A stretch of DNA of 13,863 nucleotides from JBFHNV01 sp965365655 (lineage in GTDB: Bacteria; Pseudomonadota; Gammaproteobacteria; HK1): NCBI GenBank assembly GCA_965365655.1, contig CBDUCN010000115.1:1-13863 (forward strand), read 5' to 3'. Each line of letters starts with the position of its first letter. Position 1 is the first letter of the stretch. Below, piece after piece: positions 1-5,556 of this stretch. The translations under genes were made by a program, and so were the position numbers. The notes under the pieces were generated by a model that saw nothing but the letters and a program-made list of their open reading frames with translations, was not told the DNA's origin and did not search any database.

Positions 1-2
1 CG

Positions 3-1598
3 CGCCAGCTGTGCGATCTCGAGCTGCTGCTGAACGGCGCGTTCTCGCCGCTCACCGGCTTTCTCGATCGCGCGGCGTACGAGCGGGTGCTCGCCGACAT
101 GCGCCTGCCGACCGGGGAGCTGTGGCCCGTGCCGGTGACGCTGGACGTGACCGAGGCCTTCGCCGAATCGGTCACGGTCGGAGACCGGCTGGCACTGCGC
201 GATCCTCAGGGCGTGCTGATCGCGACGCTCGCGGTGGAGGACATGTGGCGCCCGGACCTCGACGCGGAGGCGCAGGCCGTGCTGGGCACGACGGATCCGG
301 AGCATCCCGGCGTCGCGGCGCTGCTGGAAGGCACCCACCCCGTGTACCTGGGCGGCACGCTGGCCGGCGTCGAGCCGCCGACGCACCACGACTTCCGGTT
401 GCTGCGCGACTCCCCGTCGGAGCTGCGCGGGCGTTTCCGCAAGCTCGGCTGGCGGCGGGTCGTCGCATACTGTCCGACGGGTCCCGTCCACCGCGCGGAG
501 CAGGCGATGAGCTTCCGCGCGGCGCGCGAGTGCGAGGCGAACCTGCTGCTGCATCCCGAGGTCGGCCTCAGCGTTCCGGGCAGCCTGGACCACTACACGC
601 GCGTGCGCTGCTTCGAGGCGGTGCTGCACGAGTACCCCGAGCAGACCACGACGCTCAGCCTGCTCAACCTCGCGACCCGCAATGCGGGGCCGCGGGAGGT
701 GCTGTGGCAGGCGATCGTGCGCAAGAACTTCGGTTGCACGCACTTCGTGGTCGGCCCCGACGAGCCCGGCCCGGTGCGCCGCTCCGACGGCCAGCCGTTC
801 TACGCCGCGGGCGACGCCCAGGCGCTGTATCGCCGGCACGAGGCGGAGCTCGACATCTCGATGGTGCCGGTGGAGCCGATGGTCTACGTCGAGGACCGCG
901 GCCAGCACATGCCGCTGAGCGAGACCGCGCCCGGGATGAAGTACCTCGACATCACCCGCGAGGAGCTCGAGCGCCGGCTGCACGAGGACGCGGAGATCCC
1001 CGACTGGTTCTCGTACCCGCAGGTCATCGAGTCGCTCAGGCGCAGCCACCCCCCGCGTCACCGCCAGGGGCTGACGATCCTGTTCACCGGGCTCTCGGGC
1101 GCCGGCAAGTCCACGATCGCGAACGCGCTGATGTTCAAGCTGCTGGAAGCGGGCGATCGCCGCGTGACGCTGCTCGACGGCGACGTCGTGCGCAAGCACC
1201 TGTCCAGCGAGCTCGGTTTCTCCCGCGAGCACCGCGACCTCAACATCCTGCGCATCGGCTTCGTCGCGTCCGAGATCACGAAGAACGGCGGCATCGCGAT
1301 CTGCGCGCCGATCGCGCCGTACGCGGCCACCCGGCGCGAGGTGCGGCGCATGGTGGAGCGGGTGGGCGGGTTCGTCGAGGTCCACGTCGCGACGCCGCTC
1401 ACCGTGTGTGAGGCGCGTGACCGCAAGGGCCTGTACGCGAAGGCGCGCGCCGGGATCCTGAAGGGGTTCACCGGGATCAGCGATCCCTACGAGGAGCCGG
1501 AGAACCCGGAGCTCGTGATCGACACGCAGGGGCTGACGCCGGAGCTCGCCGCGCACCGGGTGCTGGTGAGGCTGGAGGGGCTGGGCTACATCCGCTGA
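3..1598 (+). CDS. ATP sulfurylase-like/APS kinase fusion protein, 5'-truncated; sulfurylase half degenerate
   Basis: The reading frame is open from the window edge, so the N-terminus (perhaps 30-45 residues) is missing; 531 residues are visible. Residue numbers count from the first visible codon. Residues 1 to about 350 have the ATP sulfurylase fold, shown by the stretches NGAFSPLTGF, AGPRE and IPDWFSYP. Residues from about 355 are APS kinase, which phosphorylates adenylylsulfate to PAPS in the cytoplasm. The kinase half has a P-loop GLSGAGKST (363-371), LDGD, a GFS..HRDLNI..IG segment, CE.RD.KGLY and FTGISDPYE, and it looks functional. In the sulfurylase half, the QTRNPxHRxH signature reads CPTGPVHRAE (H163, E166) and GRDHAG reads GPDEPG (251-256). 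The usual SGTE motif is also absent. I infer that this half is catalytically weak or dead. The domain order is that of bacterial sat-cysC fusions. The next gene is a canonical Sat. Confidence 0.9.
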   Translation, partial: RQLCDLELLLNGAFSPLTGFLDRAAYERVLADMRLPTGELWPVPVTLDVTEAFAESVTVGDRLALRDPQGVLIATLAVEDMWRPDLDAEAQAVLGTTDPEHPGVAALLEGTHPVYLGGTLAGVEPPTHHDFRLLRDSPSELRGRFRKLGWRRVVAYCPTGPVHRAEQAMSFRAARECEANLLLHPEVGLSVPGSLDHYTRVRCFEAVLHEYPEQTTTLSLLNLATRNAGPREVLWQAIVRKNFGCTHFVVGPDEPGPVRRSDGQPFYAAGDAQALYRRHEAELDISMVPVEPMVYVEDRGQHMPLSETAPGMKYLDITREELERRLHEDAEIPDWFSYPQVIESLRRSHPPRHRQGLTILFTGLSGAGKSTIANALMFKLLEAGDRRVTLLDGDVVRKHLSSELGFSREHRDLNILRIGFVASEITKNGGIAICAPIAPYAATRREVRRMVERVGGFVEVHVATPLTVCEARDRKGLYAKARAGILKGFTGISDPYEEPENPELVIDTQGLTPELAAHRVLVRLEGLGYIR

Positions 1599-1685
1599 GG
1601 CCGGCGGGCGCGGTCACCGCCCTGGCCGGGGCGGCGCGCGGTGCCGGGAGCGCCGCCGGGAAGCCGCGGCGCACGCACGGCCGTC

Positions 1686-1697
1686 TTCCCGAGGGAA
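1686..1697. repeat. Inverted repeat TTCCC-GA-GGGAA just upstream of the -35 element
   Basis: Perfect 5-bp arms surround a 2-bp centre, ending 2 bp before the -35 hexamer. The same arms recur at 1752-1765 with a 4-bp centre (TTCCC-GGCG-GGGAA). A 2-nt loop is too small for an RNA hairpin, so a DNA-binding site is the likelier reading. No regulator is encoded nearby to match it. Confidence 0.3.
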
Positions 1698-1699
1698 TA

Positions 1700-1730
1700 T
1701 TGACGGTCGCGATCGCGCGACGGTACTAAT
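1700..1730 (+). promoter_or_regulatory. Candidate sigma70-type promoter of sat
   Basis: TTGACG at 1700-1705 matches the -35 consensus at five of six bases. TACTAAT at 1724-1730 is the only AT-rich -10-like element in the region, giving an 18-19 bp spacer. It is the most AT-rich patch in a strongly GC-rich intergenic stretch, which supports the call. The spacer is filled by an inverted repeat (1706-1721). Confidence 0.5.
1706..1721. repeat. Inverted repeat GTCGCG-N4-CGCGAC inside the promoter spacer
   Basis: The arms GTCGCG (1706-1711) and CGCGAC (1716-1721) are exact reverse complements around ATCG. The stretch also contains the 10-bp palindrome CGCGATCGCG (1708-1717). Because it sits exactly between the -35 and -10 elements, a bound protein would block RNA polymerase, so a repressor operator is possible. 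Chance palindromes of G and C are common at this base composition. Confidence 0.35.
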
Positions 1731-1877
1731 GGGCTCCCGCGCCACGGATCGTTCCCGGCGGGGAAGCGCCCAGGCCGTGCGCCGCCGATTCGCGAACGCG
1801 CCACGGTCCGTTTCCCGCAACGCGACGGCACCCGGAACCGGAACGAGCGGACACGGCGCGTCCTGGAAGCTGAAGCA

Positions 1878-3059
1878 ATGTCGAAACTGGTACCGCCACA
1901 CGGATCCGACACCCTGCAGCCGCTGCTGCTGCCGGAGGTCGAGCGCGCAGACGAGGCCGCGCGCGCGGCCGGGCTGAAGGCCGTTCCGATGTCCAGCCGC
2001 GAGGTCTCGGATCTCCTGATGCTGGGCATGGGCGCCTACACGCCGCTGCACGGCTTCATGGGTCACGACGACTGGCGCGGCGCGTGCGTGGACATGAAGC
2101 TCGCGAGCGGGGTGTTCTGGCCCATCCCGATCACGCTGTCGTGCAGCGAGGAGCTCGCCGATTCCATCGCGATCGGCGAGACCGTGGCCCTCGCGTCGGG
2201 CGAGACCGGCGAGCGGCTCGGCACGCTGCACGTGAGCGAGAAGTACCGCATCGACGCGAAGCTCGAGTGCGAGCACGTCTACGGCACCACCGACGACGCG
2301 CACCCCGGCGTGCAGAAGGTGCTCGCGCAGCCGCCGGTGAACCTGGCCGGGCGCGTGTCCGTGTTCTCGGAGAGCGACTGGCCCGCGACGTTCCCCGGCC
2401 TGTACCTGCACCCGGCGGATTCGCGCGCGATGTTCCAGGACAGGGGCTGGTCGCAGGTGGCCGCGTTCCAGACGCGCAACCCGATGCACCGCAGCCACGA
2501 GTACCTGGCCAAGATCGCCGTCGAGGTGACCGACGGCGTGTTCATCCACCAGGTGCTGGGCAAGCTCAAGCCCGGCGACATCCCGGCCGGGGTGCGCACC
2601 CGCGCCATCCAGGCGATGATCGACAACTACTTCGTGCCCGGCACCGTGATCCAGGCGGGCTATCCGATCGAGATGCGCTACGGCGGGCCGCGCGAGGCGC
2701 TGATCCACGCGCTGATCCGCCAGAACTTCGGCTGCTCGCACCTGATCGTGGGGCGGGATCACGCCGGCGTCGGAGACTATTACGGCCCCCACGACGCGCA
2801 GCACATCTTCGACGAGCTGTGGGACGGCGCGCTGATCACGCGCCCGCTGAAGGTCGACAACACGTTCTTCTGCAGGCGCTGCGACGGCATGGCCACGGGC
2901 AAGACCTGCCCGCACGGCAAGGAGCACCACGTGTCCATCTCCGGAACGCGGCAGCGCGAGATGCTGTCCAGCGGCGAGCCGATCCCGCCGCAGTTCAGCC
3001 GCCCGGAGGTGGTGGCCATCCTCGAGGAGTTCTACGCCGGGCAGGCGGCCTCGGGCTGA
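1878..3059 (+). CDS. sat: Sulfate adenylyltransferase (ATP sulfurylase), stand-alone, zinc-motif type
   Basis: This 393-residue cytoplasmic enzyme interconverts ATP plus sulfate and APS plus pyrophosphate. The signatures are intact: QTRNPMHRSH at 198-207 (with H204 and H207), AFQ before it, MRYGGPREAL at 266-275, GRDHAG at 292-297 and SGTR at 355-358. Near the C-terminus, C332-x2-C335-x8-C344 followed by H346/H350 matches the zinc-binding motif known from Thermus and sulfur-bacterial ATP sulfurylases. There is no fused APS kinase. The start MSKLVPPHGS is typical of the family and has GGAAG 8 nt upstream. Enzymes of this type serve dissimilatory sulfur metabolism (in reverse in sulfur oxidisers) but also assimilation. 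The window has no apr or dsr gene to decide, and the adjacent APS kinase fusion favours assimilation or PAPS formation. Confidence 0.95.
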   Translation: MSKLVPPHGSDTLQPLLLPEVERADEAARAAGLKAVPMSSREVSDLLMLGMGAYTPLHGFMGHDDWRGACVDMKLASGVFWPIPITLSCSEELADSIAIGETVALASGETGERLGTLHVSEKYRIDAKLECEHVYGTTDDAHPGVQKVLAQPPVNLAGRVSVFSESDWPATFPGLYLHPADSRAMFQDRGWSQVAAFQTRNPMHRSHEYLAKIAVEVTDGVFIHQVLGKLKPGDIPAGVRTRAIQAMIDNYFVPGTVIQAGYPIEMRYGGPREALIHALIRQNFGCSHLIVGRDHAGVGDYYGPHDAQHIFDELWDGALITRPLKVDNTFFCRRCDGMATGKTCPHGKEHHVSISGTRQREMLSSGEPIPPQFSRPEVVAILEEFYAGQAASG

Positions 3060-3069
3060 GCGGCGCTGC

Positions 3070-3096
3070 GCGGCGCGCCGCCCGGGCACGCGCCGC
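3070..3096. terminator. GC-only hairpin between convergent genes
   Basis: Arms GCGGCGCG (3070-3077) and CGCGCCGC (3089-3096) form an 8-bp stem with an 11-nt loop, midway between the convergent stops of sat and the metallophosphoesterase gene. There is no T-run on either side, so it is at best a weak or factor-assisted bidirectional terminator. Confidence 0.3.
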
Positions 3097-3121
3097 CGCG
3101 GGCGCAGGATGCGGCCCGGCG

Positions 3122-3877
3122 TCAGGCGGCCTCGACGGTCTGCGTGCTGAAGCCGCGGGCCGGATCGTAGCGATGCACGTGGAAGCGCGGTGCGCCCGTC
3201 TCGCGCTGCGCGTCCTCGCCCATGCGCAGGTCCACCGCGATGCTCGGGACGGTGCTGGCCAGCACGCCGCCCAGATCCGCGTCCCGCGCCTGGTGCGCGT
3301 GTCCGCACAGCACGCGGATCACCTGTCCGTTCGAGCGCAGCGTCGAGATCACGCGCGCGAATCCGTCGCGCGTCTCGTACTGGAAGGACTTCGGATCGCC
3401 TTCGACCTCGAACGGCGGGTGGTGCATGAACACCACGGTCGGCCGCTCCGGCTGCGCGGCGAGCTCGCGCGCGACGGCAGCCGCCCGCGCCTCGCAGAAA
3501 TCGCCCTGCTGGCTGTGCCCGCTCTGGCTGTCGAGGCCCATCAGGCGCAGCGGTTGGTCGTCCACGACGTACTGCACGTGGGGCGCGTCGGGCACCAGGC
3601 ACGGGCGGCGGATGAAGCGCTCGCGCAGCAGCTCCCGGTCGTCACGGTTGCCCGGCACCGGGTAGAACGGCGCGCGCAGCCCGGCGAGCACCGGCGCCGC
3701 GGCCGCGTACTCGTCGTCCCGGGCGCGATTGGCCAGGTCGCCGGTGTGGATCACGACGTCCGGCTGCGGCGTGAGCGCGTTGATCGCGTCCACCGTGCGG
3801 CGCAGGTCGGCGAGGCGCCGCGCGCCCTGCGGGTGATCCACCGAGATGTGGGTGTCCGAGATCTGGGCGATGATCAT
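3122..3877 (-). CDS. Metallophosphoesterase, class III 3',5'-cyclic-nucleotide phosphodiesterase (CpdA-like)
   Basis: The 251-residue protein has the calcineurin-like dinuclear-metal signature throughout: D8-T-H10, GD (46-47), GN (76-77), H152-H153 and GHAH (192-195). The usual GNH[DE] block reads GNRDD (76-80), with Arg where most family members have His. HHPPF and CGHAHQ are typical of the CpdA/IcC group, which hydrolyses cAMP or related phosphodiesters in the cytoplasm. No signal peptide is visible. The start MIIAQISDTHIS fits the family, although the ribosome site upstream is weak. It lies 96 nt downstream of the PAPS-reductase-like gene on the same strand and may be co-transcribed with it. 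Its true substrate is uncertain; a nucleotide by-product of sulfate metabolism such as 3'-phosphoadenosine phosphate is a guess from context only. Confidence 0.85.
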   Translation of the reverse strand: MIIAQISDTHISVDHPQGARRLADLRRTVDAINALTPQPDVVIHTGDLANRARDDEYAAAAPVLAGLRAPFYPVPGNRDDRELLRERFIRRPCLVPDAPHVQYVVDDQPLRLMGLDSQSGHSQQGDFCEARAAAVARELAAQPERPTVVFMHHPPFEVEGDPKSFQYETRDGFARVISTLRSNGQVIRVLCGHAHQARDADLGGVLASTVPSIAVDLRMGEDAQRETGAPRFHVHRYDPARGFSTQTVEAA

Positions 3878-3973
3878 GCTGGCTGCGCCGGGCCACGCGG
3901 TCCCGGGTCTTCACGGCTGGGCGGCGCCGGAGCTTACACTACGCGGGCCACGCGGGCGCCGGCGCGCCGCGCG

Positions 3974-4597
3974 TCAGACGTTGTAGGTCTCGACCGGCGC
4001 GCTGTCGTGCCAGGCCCGCATGTGCATGTTCTTGCGGTAGGCCCGCTTGTGGTACGGCAGGCCGTGCTCGCGCATGAACGCGCGCACGTCCTCGCGTGAC
4101 CAGCCGACCAGCGGATCCACGCGGCAGAGCCGGCCCTCGACGTCGATCCGCGTGCGCTCGTGCTCCGGCGACGTCATGTGGTAGACGGCGCTGATCCAGC
4201 ACTCGAACGGCTCGAGAACGTCGTTCAGGTGCGCGATCTCGAACGAGCGCCCGGGAGCGTTCTGGTATTCCACCCACATCCGCTCGCAGTGGTCCCAGTC
4301 GCCGCGGCGCGTGTCCGGCTCGTGGCCCTCCGACACGCGGGTGTCGCTCAGCCCGAGCAGATCCACGATCGTCGCGTGGTACTCGAGGCTCTCCGGAAAC
4401 GGCGTCCCGCGCCGGCAGAACACGACGGGCGTCGACGGGTCGATGTCGGCGACCATCTTCAGCACCGCGACGCTGGACGAGCGCAGCGACGCGGTGACCA
4501 CGACCCGGCCGGGAAAGTACTGCTCGAGGAGCGCGCGCAGGCACTCCGGGGCGGTGAGCCCGGAGGTCGCGCGGCTGATCGCATCGATCGACGGCAC
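3974..4597 (-). CDS. PAPS-reductase-family (PP-loop) protein lacking catalytic cysteines
   Basis: This 207-residue protein resembles CysH-type adenosine nucleotide alpha-hydrolase folds. The alignable landmarks are a PP-loop-like SLRSSS (38-43, in the place of SxGxxS), TPVVFCRRGTPFPESLEY (VxFxDTGxxFPET in CysH), CWISAVYH (WISGxRR), VDPLVGWSREDV (INPLxxWTxxDV) and HGLPYH. Its cysteines are C61, C104, C133 and C158. There is no CC pair, no C-terminal CxxC for a [4Fe-4S] cluster, and no final ECGIH/ECGLH cysteine; the tail is MHMRAWHDS...TYNV. It therefore cannot perform the known thiol-based sulfite-releasing chemistry. I chose the GTG start because AGGGGG lies 8 nt upstream. A nucleotide-binding role near sulfate-activation genes is inference. 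Confidence 0.75.
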   Translation of the reverse strand: MPSIDAISRATSGLTAPECLRALLEQYFPGRVVVTASLRSSSVAVLKMVADIDPSTPVVFCRRGTPFPESLEYHATIVDLLGLSDTRVSEGHEPDTRRGDWDHCERMWVEYQNAPGRSFEIAHLNDVLEPFECWISAVYHMTSPEHERTRIDVEGRLCRVDPLVGWSREDVRAFMREHGLPYHKRAYRKNMHMRAWHDSAPVETYNV

Positions 4598-4605
4598 GGC
4601 GGGAT

Positions 4606-4611
4606 CCCCCT
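4606..4611 (-). promoter_or_regulatory. Ribosome binding site fixing a GTG start
   Basis: AGGGGG on the minus strand lies 8 nt before the GTG at 4597-4595. This is the best site near the 5' end of the PAPS-reductase-like frame and decides its start. Confidence 0.6.
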
Positions 4612-4627
4612 ATCGGCGCAGCCCCGG

Positions 4628-4658
4628 AGTATAGGTCACCGGGACGCGCCGCAGGCAA
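4628..4658 (-). promoter_or_regulatory. Candidate promoter of the PAPS-reductase-like gene
   Basis: On the minus strand TTGCCT (4658-4653) and TATACT (4633-4628) are separated by 19 bp. TATACT matches the -10 consensus at five of six bases and is rare in this GC context. Transcription would begin about 24 nt before the GTG start, suggesting that this gene has its own promoter and is not simply the tail of the upstream crotonase operon. Confidence 0.45.
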
Positions 4659-4673
4659 CCGCGGCGTCCGGCT

Positions 4674-5462
4674 TCAGCGCCCGGTGAACCGCGCGGGCCG
4701 GCGCTCCGCCGTCGCGCGCACGCCCTCCTGGAAGTCCTCGCTGTGGCGCAGCCGGCTCTGCACCGCGAGCTCGTGATCGGTGGCCGCCTTGATCTCGTCG
4801 GCGAGCATGCCGCGCATCGTCTCGCGGATGCTGGCGATCGCGAGCGGGCCGCCGGCCGCGATCTCGCGCGCGAGATCGAGCGCGGCGCCGCGCACCTCGT
4901 CCTGCGCGACCAGCGCGTCGGCGAGGCCCCAGGCGTACGCCTCCTCGCCCTTCACCCGCCGTCCGGTGAGCAGCATCAGATCGGCCTTCTGCCGCCCGAC
5001 GACCCGCGGCAGCGTGACGGTGAGGCCGAAGCCGTGGTGGAACGCGAGGCGCACGAAGTTCGCGCTGAAGCGGCCTTCGGGGCAGGTGACGCGGAAGTCG
5101 GCGCTCAGCGCGAGGCCGAGGCCGCCGCCCACCGCCGCCCCCTGGACCGCGGCGACCACCGGGATGTTCGCGCGGAACAGGCGGATGGCCTCCACGTAGA
5201 GCCTGCCGGCCTGCGCGTCCAGCGCGTCGGTGCCCCAGTCGCCGCGGTCGGCGAAGTTCGCGCCGGCGCAGAAGTTCTTGCCCTCGGAGCACAGCACCAG
5301 CGCGCGGCACCCGTCGTCGCGCGCGAGCCCGTCGTAGATGCCGGCCAGCTGCTGGATCAGCGAGAAGTCGAACCAGTTGTGGGGTGGGCGATGGATCTCG
5401 ACGGTGGCGACGTGATCTTCGAGATCCACGGACACCTCGTCGGTGCTCAGGGCATGGGACAT
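4674..5462 (-). CDS. Enoyl-CoA hydratase/isomerase-family (crotonase-fold) protein without the hydratase glutamates
   Basis: The 262-residue protein has the crotonase fold. CAGANF (65-70) and AAVGGGLGLALSADF (109-123) form the oxyanion hole that binds the acyl-CoA thioester carbonyl (A66 and G113 backbone). A gapless comparison with rat mitochondrial hydratase puts F136 at the Glu144 position and L162 at the Glu164 position, so both hydration catalysts are missing. It may act as an isomerase, hydrolase or lyase with another catalytic residue. The ATG has GGGAGA 6 nt upstream. It is the third gene of the leftward run, 94 nt after the acyl-CoA synthetase stop, so it is likely part of the same acyl-CoA pathway. 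Confidence 0.85.
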   Translation of the reverse strand: MSHALSTDEVSVDLEDHVATVEIHRPPHNWFDFSLIQQLAGIYDGLARDDGCRALVLCSEGKNFCAGANFADRGDWGTDALDAQAGRLYVEAIRLFRANIPVVAAVQGAAVGGGLGLALSADFRVTCPEGRFSANFVRLAFHHGFGLTVTLPRVVGRQKADLMLLTGRRVKGEEAYAWGLADALVAQDEVRGAALDLAREIAAGGPLAIASIRETMRGMLADEIKAATDHELAVQSRLRHSEDFQEGVRATAERRPARFTGR

Positions 5463-5477
5463 GGTTGCTCTCCCGTT

Positions 5478-5504
5478 CGGACGGTGCGGACAGTGGGGAC
5501 ACGG
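5478..5504. repeat. Three imperfect 9-bp tandem repeats in the crotonase leader
   Basis: CGGACGGTG, CGGACAGTG and GGGACACGG follow each other without gaps, 15-42 nt upstream of the crotonase ATG. Their function is unknown. The regular 9-bp spacing could be a protein-binding array or simply slippage-derived repeat. Confidence 0.4.
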
Positions 5505-5556
5505 GCAGCGGCCGCCCGGCCGGCGGCAGCCCCCGTGCTCGATTCGCGTGCGCGGA

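Larger units (their letters stand above)
1599..1877. other. Intergenic region between the fusion gene and sat
   Basis: These 279 bp hold no gene I can support. The first 80 bp are almost pure G+C without a T-run, so I see no classical terminator for the fusion gene. From 1686 the base composition changes and a promoter with several inverted repeats appears (listed separately). If that promoter is used, sat has an untranslated leader of roughly 140 nt. The leader contains a further TTCCC/GGGAA inverted repeat (1752-1765) and a good Shine-Dalgarno, GGAAG (1865-1869), 8 nt before the sat ATG. A short open frame starting at 1729 shows no recognisable protein and overlaps sat; I treat it as noise. 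Confidence 0.6.

Noticed and set aside
1599..1680. Possible intrinsic terminator after the sulfurylase/kinase fusion
   Set aside because: Several short G/C inverted repeats occur, but none forms a clean stem followed by a T-run.
1614..4099. Long open frames on both strands across sat and the metallophosphoesterase gene (1614-3602 minus, 2084-4099 plus)
   Set aside because: Both give repetitive Arg/Ala/His-rich products and cross from one real gene into another, convergent one. They are by-products of third-position G/C bias.
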